Source: Sclerurus mexicanus (lineage: Eukaryota; Chordata; Aves; Passeriformes; Furnariidae). Taken from it: a DNA stretch of 64,000 nt. The DNA lies in NCBI GenBank assembly GCA_013396755.1, contig VWZF01001696.1:773052-837051 (forward strand), written 5' to 3'. The notes under the pieces were generated by a model. That model had not been told where the DNA came from, did not search any database, and saw only the letters and a program-made list of their open reading frames with translations. The position numbers and the translations under genes are program-made. The first letter of the stretch is position 1; every line of letters starts with the position of its first letter. Shown piece after piece: positions 13,408 to 25,800 of this stretch.

Positions 13408-13625
13408 TCACAGAGTCACAGAATTACAGAATATATTGAGTTGGAAGGCATCCAAGAAGATCATCGAGTCTAATTCCTGGTCCTGTACAGGACCATCCCC
13501 GAGTCATACCATGTGCCTGAGAGTATCATCCAAATGCTTCTTGAACTCTGTCAGGCTTGGTGTTGTGACCACTTCCCTGAGGACCCTCTTCCAGCACACA
13601 ACTCTCTTCCCCTCAAAACCCCCAT
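13408..13625 (-). mobile_element. CR1 LINE 3' end, antisense
   Basis: On the plus strand the copy begins with the reverse-complement CR1 terminus ('cacagagtcacagaatta'), followed by 'gagttggaaggcatcc', 'gaagatcatcgagt' and 'aattcctggtcctg'. It runs to 'gaggaccctcttccag'. The order and the repeated 8-mer-like end are diagnostic. The copy is 5'-truncated at about 215 bases. Plus-strand open frames inside it (13355-13663 and 13513-13749) are translations of the element's antisense and have no gene meaning. Confidence 0.9.
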
Positions 13626-16600
13626 GGCTCTTGTGTGGCATAGTATACCTTGTACTTTTATAAGAATTATAGGTAGTGCTCATGTAAATCACAGTATATC
13701 TCCAAGATTTCCAGTCTGGTTTCTCCTAGTGAATAATGATGTAATTTAAATGTGATTAATTATTGGAAAAGCAAATCTGGAGATATGGATTGAGAATTAA
13801 TTATTTTGAGGGCTGCCTAAGATTTTTAGAGCTTAATTCTCTTTATTTTTGCTATTAGTTGCGGCAATATTTCCTATCCTTTTTCATGTGTTTTTTCATA
13901 AAATTCTTAAGTATGAACATAACAGAATGTTAAAACTAACATCTTCCTAGCAAAAAAATAAGCTAATTCCTACGAAGGGGAAGCACTGAAACACTTCAAA
14001 TCCTTTGTTCCACACTGCTAAGAAGTGCAGAGTAGCTTGTCTATTAGACTTCAAAGCATGACACAGAATATAGGAGATAAAAATATCAGCAAGACAAGTT
14101 TTTCTAATGGCAAGTTTTTCATGTTTAAAAAGTGATTTTGTAGTCTACAGGAGATGTAATCAGGAGAGAGTAGCAAGGTTCATGCAAATAGAAATTAACA
14201 CTCAATTTGTCTGTTACAAGAAAAAGACCTCTGTCTATTCTGTTCTGTGCTATCCCACGGAACAACTGAGAAAGGAGAGCAAACTCTCCCAGGTCTTAGA
14301 CCTGAAAGCACAGAAATTATTGCTGAAATGTCAACAAAGACAGAAATCAAAATCTCTTACAACCTTTTAGGTGAATTGACATGTACCTTTTTTTACCCTA
14401 CACAAAAAGATTACTACGTCTGTGCTATTTGAATGCATGCTATTAGAGATAAAACATTCATCAGCTGCTTTTTTGAAAAATACTCTTAGCATTTTGTTAA
14501 TTAGATGTATTATTACATGAAGCTGATCATGCAGATTCGTATTCATGGAGAAAAATATTGAGATGGGCATGTAGAGTTATGCACTAGCTGGCAAAAGAGA
14601 ATGAGAATGGGATGAAGTGAAAGTTGAGGATAAACAAAGCTGATTCTAAAAAAAAAAACAAAATCAAGAAAATCATGTTCACTAGTTCATGCTCATTTCC
14701 AGAGGAGTATAAGCTGTGATTCCTAAGTCTTCCTATCCCCTATGAACAGATTTCTATATAAGTACACTTCTGTCCCTACTGGAACTCATTTTCTAAGCAA
14801 GTAACAAGTTAATACTGCTAGCTGTTACTCCATTGCCTTCTTGTGCAGCTCAAATGGCAGATCACTGTGTAGTGAATTGAAAATTTCCAGCCCTGGTAAT
14901 GACCTTTCTAAGCACTGATACAATTCCATTTGAGAGTGCTTCCATTTTGAATTTGCTGTTTCCTCAGTTCATGTCGTTATACTGATACAGTAATATGCAA
15001 TCACTACCAAATAGCAGTGTTGCAAATGGTATTAAGCTGTCCAAATCCACTACTTAAAAGTTAAGAAATGTTGAGAAATTAAGAAGCGCAGTGACACCAT
15101 ATTACAGCTCACACCACACTACAAATGTATATGGCAGTAGTGAAACTAAAAAGCTGATTCATTAGTCCCAGCATAAGAAGATCTAAATTTCCAAGAAAAT
15201 TTTGCTAAAGGCTTGCAAAGATGTCGGGCACCTTCATTCTCCTACTGACCTCCATACTTGAACTGGTAAACCTTTGCTCAAACCTGTTGCCACAGCACCT
15301 TTTATTGGTCCAGGCACTTTTATTACAAAGTGGAAGAAAGTTTATTAAATAAATAGATGGAATCTACTGTATTAATTGAACAGATAGCAACTACCAGCAC
15401 AGCCCCCTGAAGCTTTATGTAAAAGCCTTGCAAGTGAACTAGAAGTCGGACTGAACTGTGCCTCTGGAAAAGGGAGCAGAGGGAAAAACAACTCTTGACC
15501 TTATTTTCTCTCCCTCTCCTTACAGCCATCCAGAAGCCAGGTAGACTAAATGTGTAGAGACTAGGCGGGAAAGGAGTAATTATTTTGAGCCAAATGTTCT
15601 CAAAGCTTGACAACACACTTTGCCAGAAATTTTGCTTTTCTTATACAGGAACCAGGTGTGGCTTGTGATACAGAGATAAAAATCTTTGATTAGACAAAAT
15701 GTGACGAAAGTTCTGCACACACTAGAATAAAGCTAAATATCTCTGCCTGTAACACAACCTGGTTTTCTGCCTTGGAGATATGGAAAAGAGGAAAGACTGT
15801 AATAGAAAGCAGCAGATGTTTTTCTTATCTATATACCCTTTAGATGGCCTCATTACAGTAGTGTCTGGGTATATTGTTCTTCTTCCTGAAGACTCTCAGG
15901 ATGTACGGAAGCAATATTTTACACATTTCCAAGAAGAACAAAGATGCAGGGTAACATCTGCAGCATCACATGAGGCTGACCCCCAATGATCAGTTTCTAT
16001 TAATTTAGCTATGGAACTTCCCTCAGTTCTGCTTTTGCTTCTTGTATGTGCAGCTCCATGCATAATCTTAAGCATTTGCAGGGAAGTTGTCTTCTTTTGT
16101 ATATGTAACTACATTTACCTAAAATACAAGACTCATCATTAAAAAATACTAAAAAAAATTAAGAGGAGGAAACAGAAGAATGAAGTACATACAATCTTAT
16201 TTTGACTTTTTTGGACTCATGATTAAGCAAATTAATTGCATATACACAAATTCTTCTTCTCCAGACCTAGCATTATTCAATCAATAATGATGCACTGTGA
16301 TTATTGTAGTGGAATGTGCAGTGTTTCTATTCACACCTTACCAAATTTTATTACTCATCTTCAAATGTTTCCACTAAGCACAAACTATTAAATTCTTTGT
16401 GGACTTTGCTGTGCTTTCATCACTACAGTGCTCCACCATCAATTAAGAAGATTGACCCTGACCCCCAGGTTTCAGTGCCTAGTCATGAGCAACTTGTGGT
16501 TGATATCTCATAGACTTCATCTCCTGCCTCCAACTTTGGTGTGATGCCTTTGTGGTCTCAAGCAAGCAACCAGTAAATGAGCAATATGATTTATGATTAT

Positions 16601-19600
16601 GAGAGGAAGATTTAGCCTATATTATACAAATGATATTTGAATCGTGGTCTTCGAACAAGAGATTTGGACAGAGTGTTGCTGTTCAAATCTCAAGCTACAA
16701 TTCTGAAATGGCCTAATTTGGTTTCCATGCAACCTTTCCATGCCTAAATGCCATAGGGAGTTTAACACACCAAAGGCTGAGGGTCACTGTGTGTTGTATT
16801 TCCATATATGCCTCAGATATGAAGAAGAGCATTTTGTTGCCTGGCTTGTTTCTGAGCTGACTTTGAATATAGAAATGAGATTGTGGCAATTAGCTATTTA
16901 CTCTCAGTAATTGACAATTGATAGTTCCTCCTTCTCAGCAGAATGTATGATGTGTTACCTCAAAACCAAGTAAACTGTCTTAGAAATTGGAGCCCATAAT
17001 TCTTTGTCAGTCCAAGTGGTAGCAATTTAAAATTAAATGTTACAATTTTTCAGATCTACTGTATACAGGACAGTGGCCTTGGGGTCCATGGGATGGAGAA
17101 TGTGGTAAGAATGTCTCTGAGATTATGGGTTAGCCTTAATCATTTCCAACCCATTGTGTCATCTGAGCAGTCACCTCCGTTGTGGGCTGCTGTTTCTTGC
17201 TCTCTCACTCATATCAGCAAATGAGGTCAGATGACAGCAAGTCTCCAAATACTTACTTATTCTCCCACTCCCAAAAGATTGTGGATGTGAAACTGACAAA
17301 AAACAGGAGCAGAAAGGTAATCAGCCTGAAACCCTGCCTGTTTTGAGAAAAATGTTTGAGGTCTGTCTTGGCCAGCTCTAATTTAATTAGAGCAAGGATG
17401 CTGCTCCTGTTGTCTTTGGATGCCTTTTATAGCTGAGGTTGGGGTGAAAGAAGGTTGAAGCTGCAGTAGTGTAAATAATGTAATAGTATTTCGTCTTGAC
17501 TTGGAATCTTAAAAAAAATATTATTAAATGGCCATCCTTATATGATAAGAATCTGTTCAAAGAATACTTTGTGTTGAAAGAATTTTTGTCTATTTTTCAC
17601 TGGCTGTGCTTTAGGAAGTAAAAATTTCAGAAATATTTAATATGAAGCACATAAACAGCAAGGGGTTGAACTGTTGTCTTTGGTATAATCCTGGACTTTA
17701 TTTGTTTATACATTATCATTAAAAAGAATGCAAAACCAAGTTCCATCCAGGAAAACATCCAGTTATAATTTTATTCATAAATATTCAAAACATCACTTCA
17801 TATTAAACATTTAAGGTGTCTGAAGTGTAGCCACTGGAAGGGTTTCAGCAACATTTTTATAAGTCTCACTTAATGGTAGCACTCTGTAACTAGTGGTAAC
17901 TTGAACTGAAACCAAGGCACAACAGCCGGAGACATTGCATTTCATATCTAGTACTCCTGGGACTGGCCATGTGCATGACCTTCATTGACAGGATCAAAGT
18001 TTGCAGGGCAGAAAATACTGGGTTTCCATGTTTTTGCCTATCTCTGATTTTGGTCATTAGCTACAACTCAAAGAGAGAGAGTGTGTGTTAAGTTGGCAAA
18101 TGCTTGATGGCATGCTTTTCCCTAAGCTAAATTAATATTGAACAGCATGAAACTCGTTGAATGAGTCAACCAATGAGTCAGCAGAGTAGTTAGTAGTGAA
18201 AGTGCAAGCCTACGGCTGATAGACATGATTTAGAACTGAAAATCAGCAATCTGTTTTCTTTATGAAATTTCAGAGATCTGAGGAAAACAACTTAACATGA
18301 TTGACCAGGCTAGAAAGAAACTTTATCACATAAACAGTCCTCTGTGTGAACTTAACCATGAAAGTATATCCACAGAGAGTTCATCTACTGTTAGAAAAAG
18401 TTAACACATGCTTCATTTCATTATATTTATTTTCTATGAGATAAGAATATCTAGGCTTGAGTGAAATGATCACACTGACACCAGCTAATGCAATTTATAC
18501 TTCTTGGCTTCTATTCAATATGAAATCCCAATAGCAGCACAAAACAAGAAGAGGATGAGTCTGTAATCCATGAATTTCTATTTTTTTTTTTGTCAAAAAG
18601 AAAGAGTAAAACACTATTTGAGAATTATGACCATTTGTCTTTAAAATGTGCCATTAGCAGTGCTCAGTTAGGTATTGTCAAATGCATCTTTTTAAAGTCT
18701 AACTTTATACATTGACAATACCTGGGTAGAGCCACTAAATAGTGGAAATGGTTACAATTCAATATAAATATTTTACAAGTGATTTTTAAACAGAGAAATT
18801 CCTGTCCTAGGCTGCGTTTATGCTGTTTAGACTTTTGGAGTTTAAAACTGAAACTCTAACATGCAATGAAAAAAGTTTTCAAACAAAAACAGAGTTCAGA
18901 AGTCCTTGTCAGTGTTGGGATAAAATATTCTATAATTAATCATTGTCTAAAGGGAAAACCTCAAACCCAAAAACATTTTAGCTAGGGAATGTATTTGTGT
19001 AGCTAGGTATCAAGGACAGAAAGTTCATTACATTTCTGGTTTTTTTCTTTTCCTGATATAAGATTTTTTTAATAGCAAAAATTTGACAAACGTTTTGTGA
19101 TATTTGTCACAGAAATAAACTCCTCAATGAGAGTAAATGTCATTGAACAGTCTAAAGAAAATCAGTTCCCTTGAATAGCCAGGGAAACTTGCATTACATG
19201 CCCAGTTCTTTTGTGAACAGATTTTCTTACTTAGGTTGGGAATTTGTCTTGATTCTCTTACTAGGGCCTCACATGGTTGTTGAGCTGAAGTGTCTGGCAT
19301 CCACAGTGCCCTGCTTTGTCATCTGTGTTAAGGCTCTGTTTCAGGTTCTTCATAGGTAGCAGGTAGTCCAAACACATCACTTGTGCTGATAGAGCTTACA
19401 GGGGGGAAGTTGAAGGACATATGGGTTTATTAGGAAAGTTGTAGTGGACCAGCCAAGTAGCATTAAAAGGTTTTGAGTTTCACCCTCTCTGGAGACAGTG
19501 TGAGAAGTTTTCCCCAGTGGAGCTGGTTATGAGCTAAAAATACAGCTGGGTTCAGGAGCTGGGAGGTACATTTGTCTGTCCGTGTTCTTTGATCTTCTGC

Positions 19601-19665
19601 ATACTGTCAAGATGATGCCTGAGCAGTTGTCAGCCTACATCTCTAGGATACTTTATTTGTGAGTA
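13626..19665. other. Unique sequence, no gene recognised
   Basis: Six kilobases of AT-rich DNA. Open frames are short (the longest is 97 codons, minus strand, 15323-15616) and match nothing I know. A perfect 19-base palindrome with TAAT-type arms lies at 17375-17393. No transposon signature stands out. Confidence 0.55.
17375..17393. repeat. 19-base palindrome with TAATT core
   Basis: The arms GCTCTAATT and AATTAGAGC flank a single T. The core holds overlapping TAATT/AATTA homeodomain-type sites. Arms of nine bases are expected about once by chance in a window of this size, so the structure alone is not evidence of function. Confidence 0.6.
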
Positions 19666-19862
19666 ATTCTTACAGTGAGGGTGACTGAACACTGGAGCAG
19701 GTTGTCTGTGGAAGTTGTAGAGTCTCTGACCTTGGAGATGTTGAAAACCTGACTGGACAAGAGCGTGAGTAACTTGCTACAGCTGGACTTGCTCTGACCA
19801 TAGGGGGTAAACACAACAATCTCCAGAGGTCCTGACCAGTCTCAGCTGCTCTGTGTTTCTAC
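19666..19862 (+). mobile_element. CR1 LINE 3' region, sense
   Basis: The copy follows the CR1 order 'cagtgagggtgactgaacac', 'tggagcaggttgtctg', 'ttggagatgttgaaaacctg', 'actggacaagagcgtgag' and a degraded 'aatctccagaggtcctgacc'. This covers the end of the second reading frame and the short 3' untranslated part. The final 'attctatga'-type repeat is lost or mutated. Substitutions are numerous, which suggests middle age. Confidence 0.85.
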
Positions 19863-22800
19863 AAAGTAGTAATGGTCCTGGGTAGCAGTTATTCCTACAC
19901 TAGCTCCAAGACCACATAATGGTTTCTCCATTCAACAGGGTAGTAGTCTTATTTAAGGTCTTGCTGTCTCTTTATGCACTGTATAAAGTAGAATGTCCCA
20001 AGAGACACACTAAAGTTAAATATCAAGTTTCAATCCCTGCTAGAGCTGAAGTTTCATGGACTTTATTTCAACAGAAATCTAATATACAGATTGTTTGTGG
20101 AGGTCTCAAGGTATCATTATCAGGACCTAGTCATGACAGGTAGTATTCAGAGAGCCAAATGGGACTGCCTATCCCTCAATAAGGGCAGCTTGGGCATAAA
20201 ACAGAAAGATGAAGGAGAAATGCATGGATAAAACAAGCAGACATAGTTAGCAGCATTAGGTATTTAACCATTATCAAATTTTTCCAGGCATTTTGGGAAT
20301 TTAGGGAACATTTCCTGAGCATGGGATAAAGAGACCAGCGTGGAAGACAGCACAGTAGTTCTTGTCTGATAATGTAAAAAAGGAGTGTTGATGGCTATGG
20401 CATGATCCAATAATTTAACTGTGCAGAAGGGAATGATTGGATGAGTATGAGAAGAAGGTCAGTGCAAGAATAAGGCAAATACCCAGGGCAAAGAAGCAAA
20501 CCAAATTGGATGTGAAACTAATAGGAAATTAATGTGAAATAAGGGTTTATGTCAAATGGAGGGAAATGCATAGATGCAGAGGGAAATGGTCCTCATAGTT
20601 GTGAAGGGTGGTACTGTCCAGAAATGAGAGATTAAGAGAGCTGTGAAAAGAAGGAGGACAGAAGAGATACAGAAAAACACTTCTTAGATTTTAAAACTCA
20701 GGTGGTAGTCATACTTTGAGAAACATCTCTTCTTTTCTGTGTCAGAAAAGGGAGAATTGGCTGAGCCAGGAGCTGGTTCCTATGGGCATGGGGCTTGGGG
20801 TCTTCATCTTTTCAGGCCAAAATATTTTACTAGCTAAGTGCCATAGTAGTGAACTTATTTTCTTTTTCATATTGCTAAGCAATGGCTAGAAAATATCCCG
20901 CACTCATGCCACTTAGCCAGGAGATGGACAAGAGATCAAGCATATGGAAAGGATACTTTAGATGAATGTGAGCATCTTCTTGAAGAAAAGCACTGCATTT
21001 ATTCATTTTGATAGGTGGGCTATTTAAGACCCAAACAGGTAGACCTTTTTTACATACATGTAAAATATTTCTCTGTCAAATATTGTTGTTGGCCGTATTA
21101 GTATTAATATTATGGTGCTGCCTAAAATAATAGAGTTCTTGAGATATTAGCGCTGGTGGCAAGATAAATAGGGTCACTGTATGAGCTGATCTGTATAGCT
21201 GTCCTTTTCTGGACTTACCACAGTTGTTGCCTGTGTCCTGTGCTGCTCTGTTGCTGTCCTCATTGTACAGCTGAACTGTCTGTGTTTGCCCAAGGGCACA
21301 CAAGGAACAGGGGAGCTGGGAGGGAGACAACACTTCTCTCCTTTCCTGATCCACAGCTTTGATACTGAGTCCATGTGTTGCTTCAATGACAGCAGCGGGT
21401 CCCAAAACCCATCTTCAGAGACATCTGAAATGTTATCCCATTAATCACAAGCCTTCTATTCCTTCCCATCTCCTTATGGTATTGTTTTCCACTAAGAACT
21501 GCAGCACTTGCTGGCTCCTGGTGGTGAGTGTGTGGATCAAGCTGGGCTCAGTTTTGCAGCAATTAGATCTCACCACCATCCTTATTTTGGCAGGACGTTG
21601 TGTCATCCAGTGCTCCCCAGGCAGCTCGTGTGATGGCAGTGCTATAGGGTTATGTTTTGGCAGCAGCTGTGACAAAATTCAATAAAAGTGTTGAGACTGT
21701 GTGAGGCTGTTATGGCAATTTCCAGAGGCTGCAGGCTGACGGGTGCTGGAGAATGCCAGCAGGAGTCTGTGGTCACTGCAGGAATGTGAAGCCCTTCACC
21801 TCAAGGAAGCTGCTTTATGGTGTCCTTACTCATCCAGCTCCTGACACCTGGACAGAAGCAGGTGTGTGAACTGCCCATGCCTATCAAGGATTTACAGATT
21901 GTGACTGGTCAGGGACTTGCACCAAGGGGCCCTTTCTGAGGAGCCCTTGGTGCAGGGATGTCGGGCCCCACAGACTATTCTGGATGAGGACACAGTGAGA
22001 TGGGGGCACCTCCACTGCCCTCCCCTGCAAGTGCATCTGGCTGCAGCACCCTGTGTCTACTAGGCAGGGTCCCATGAATTCAGGGTTTGAGCTGCAGAGC
22101 ATGTCTTCCCTGGCTTGGTAGAGCCCACAGTGCTGCCCCTTCCTGCACAGGAAACTCTGTTGTTTCATGAAAAGTATCTTCTGCTGGAATATTACAATAT
22201 TGGTCTCTAGAGGAAACTCGCAACTTTTATTAAAAAAAAATTAGATTTTTAGAACTTTTCTATACAACTTTAAAAAACCCAAAACTAAACAAAAGCAAAA
22301 CTTACAGGAACTAATTAAAAATAGTTAGAAATTGCTAGCTCCAGAACAACACTAGAGAAGATGGATAAGGCCAGTTCACTGAAACCAGAGTCAGCACCAT
22401 GCTCTCCAAGCCTGTGAAGTCTAATGAGATAATTCTTTTCACCTTTATCACTTAGAGAAGAAAATGATCAAACAAGGAAATACACTGATTTCTTTTAGTT
22501 TAAGCTTAATTAGAATGTCTCCCATTCATTTTTTATGTGTTCCATGTTTTGTTATGTTTTAAAAGTCCTCCAAAATTATCTCAATCTCTGTCCAGGCATT
22601 AATGTGCTTTTCTGAACAGTCTTGCACATTTTTACAACATCCTTTAAAGATGTCAATTTAAGCACTCTATCTTAAAAGACTAAGGTATTGCAGCTGACGA
22701 AGTATTAATGGGGAAATGAAAGCTGAATATTTTAAATTCTCACTAGGATGTGGATTGCAATAGACTTGGACATTAATTCTCCATGATAATGCTTTTGATC

Positions 22801-25800
22801 CTTTAAACACACTGTATGAATACACATGCATATGATGGCATCTTTGACTTACATAGAGGTAAATGGGTAAAAGGAATGAGTTTGAAGTTAATTTTGTGTG
22901 GTGGCATTTGGCTTGATTATATTCATCAATTATGAAATATTTTTAAGGCCATGTCAAGAATGATGGATATATGAATACATGGATATATGAATAGGGGACC
23001 AAAATCTACCATAAACTTTATTTCAGGTACTAGGTTCCTATCTCCAGACCCAGTTTTTCTCCTCCTGTCCCTCATCCAAGTAGTCCACTATTTTTAATTG
23101 CATGTATTTTAAACTCTTTTGGTTTTAAACCACATCCTATTTTCTCTTGCGGTATGGAAAGAGGAACAGAGAGGTAATATTTATGAGTTATACTACAGAG
23201 AGAACTCAAATTCCATCACTGCACAAGAGTAGAGCAGAGGAGAATGCAGGGCAGGACAGTGAAGTGGAGAAGCAAATCATGGGATAGAATAACAAACCTC
23301 AGGAGGGACAGAAGGGTGTGAACTGCATCCCACAGTGAGGAGACATTTATGCCAGAGGATTATAGATTACTTTCTTAATTCACTGTCCAATAAACTCTCT
23401 CAGAAAGCTAGATGTCTGGAAGATATTAAATTCCTAGAGTTTTTATAGAAACTGATCAGGGGATAGTGAACAATAGTCCCCATTGTTGTCCCATTTAAGA
23501 TAAGGCTTCTAAGGGAACTCAGCACTTACCCTCTGCCTTTGGCCTCTTGGCTGGCAGTCAAAAACATGTCCTTTCAAGCCAGGCACTCTTCATGCTGCCC
23601 CTTGCCCCTTTAGAAATTATGTAACTTGCAAAGGGAACAGAAAATGTGCATATGTGGGAGAAACTGGAGGTATAAGAGGGTAGAGCTGGGACAAAGGAGA
23701 TAAACAAGGAGTGTGATGAGGTTCTGCAGAGAAACCAGAACTATGTTTAAGTCGGCTTCCAGACTTCTACTTGTTACTTAGTGTCTGAATGGGGGGTAAG
23801 GATAAGAAATGTTACTTTCGTATATTTAATGGCAATAAAAAACAGTTTGAACTTCCAAAAAGATATTGCTTTTGAAAGACTAAATAGTGACACCAAATCT
23901 TTTTGCAAAAATAAATATCTTTCCGATGGGTTCAGCTGTCTCGGATTTGTCGGATTTTTAACATTATTCAATACTGTGTTAGAGGTCTGTGCTTTTAGGA
24001 GCTCATGACTGAAAAAACAGATGTTGAGCTAAGATACAACAAGAGAGAGAAAATAAATTATATGTATTTCTTTTTTGCTTGGTTGGTTGTCAAGTATGTA
24101 AAATCAAGGTTCTTCAGTTATCAGCTACTTGGAATGGTGTTAATGACAAGAAGATATAAGCTTATGGAATCTCAAACCCTACTTCCCTCACAGATTAAAG
24201 TTCCTCTACCATTTAAAACTGAGCATACATGTTACTGTGTTTATTCTTAAAACCAGAGTACTTAGGACCTTTGCTTTCACTTTGTGCTGTCTGCAAACAA
24301 CATGAGAAAGTTAAATGAGGCTGATGGGTTTTCACCAGTTTTAAAGGTCGCCATTGCACCATATATTCTTTCAATGAATCATGAAATTCACTGTAACTGT
24401 CTTTTTCTTGGTCTTTTTTCCAAAGTATTGTTGAACCTAAGCCACATCATTCAATTCCCTAAACCAATATAATTGTGTTTTGGCTGTATATTCTTTGCTA
24501 TTGCAGATTGGTTTTGTACAGCTCTGTTCAACAAAATTTGTGTTATTCATTTCGATACAGTCAGGTCTGGAAGAGCTGTTTAACAGTAATAGGATGACAC
24601 ACAAGGTAACTGTCTACTGCCAAGTTGGAAATTTGAAAAGAAAATATGTCTGTACTGAATTTTGCTCTCTTACAGCTAATTACTGGTATTTCATTACTTA
24701 TGGCAAAAAAAGACACTGCAATTTTATGGTTATTTGTGAGATTGGTTGCTGAGCATATCTGAAAGTCAGAGCATGTATTTACTACTTAAAGATATTCAAA
24801 AATATTTAGCCTGAGGACTCCACGTTTAAAAATACTGGCCAATATGCACATAATCACATAGAGATGGAAAGAATGCATTCTAACAAATCTTTAATCTCTG
24901 AAAAAAAAAACCCAGAAGATTTCTATCTAATCCAAATTTAGTTTGTTCTTGAGAAACTGTCTGGAAGGAGGGAATAAGACAGAGTTAACACTCATATCTC
25001 AGGCTTAAGTAACCAGGTCTTATGATAATCTACTTTCAAATTCTTTGACATAGAGCAGTTTTCAACTGATGATGTGCTTGGAATAAAGCAAGAAGTTCGG
25101 AGCATGGATACATTGGTTTGGGGGAGTTTGAAGTGTACATTTCCCATGTGTGTCTGTCTGAGACAAAGGCAATGAACTGTGTTTACAGTTCTCAACCTTA
25201 CTCATTCTTTGAGGAGAAAAAGCAAGCAAATGAGAGCTCTACTAAGTGTGCAGGTACTGACAGCACCAAAACAGTTTTGAAGGTTTGTCCAGTTTTAGAG
25301 GAATGACTTAAACTTTTTTAAAGTCTTTAAAGATACAGATTTCTGAATTTTGGTGATACAAAGCTTGTTGCTACAGACAGTCCAGATCAGTAAGACATTT
25401 TTAGCTACATGCTTCTCTTTCAGGTTTTCTCCATGCATCAGAAAAGTTAGGAGAGAGAATGAACTTATTCAAGAATAAATATGAAAGAGACTTTATGCTC
25501 CTCTTTCCCTCTCTCCACTGCAAATGCCCTTTATGACCTTATGTTTCAGACCACTTACACTTAGAAATGTTAAACATGGCACAATCTAATCACTCAGAAA
25601 GTGTAGCCAAGTGAGCTTCATCCTATGTTTTTTCTAATCATAATGTTAAAATTTGGGATTTTTTGTCTTTCAGACTTTTGGGTGAGTAAGATGAAATGTT
25701 TGGGTAAATTCAGATTTTCCATATCTTTGAATTTTTTACAAGGAATTGCTTTCCTTAATAGCCTTTATTAGTTTTTCTGACAGACATCATGGCAAGTATG

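Noticed and set aside
17375..17393. Perfect palindrome as a functional site
   Set aside because: Nine-base arms with a short spacer are expected about once in 64 kb by chance. Kept only as a repeat and as context for 47221-47244.
21655..21690. AATAAA at 21681 as a gene 3' end
   Set aside because: No open frame or splice structure upstream. AATAAA is common by chance in AT-rich sequence.
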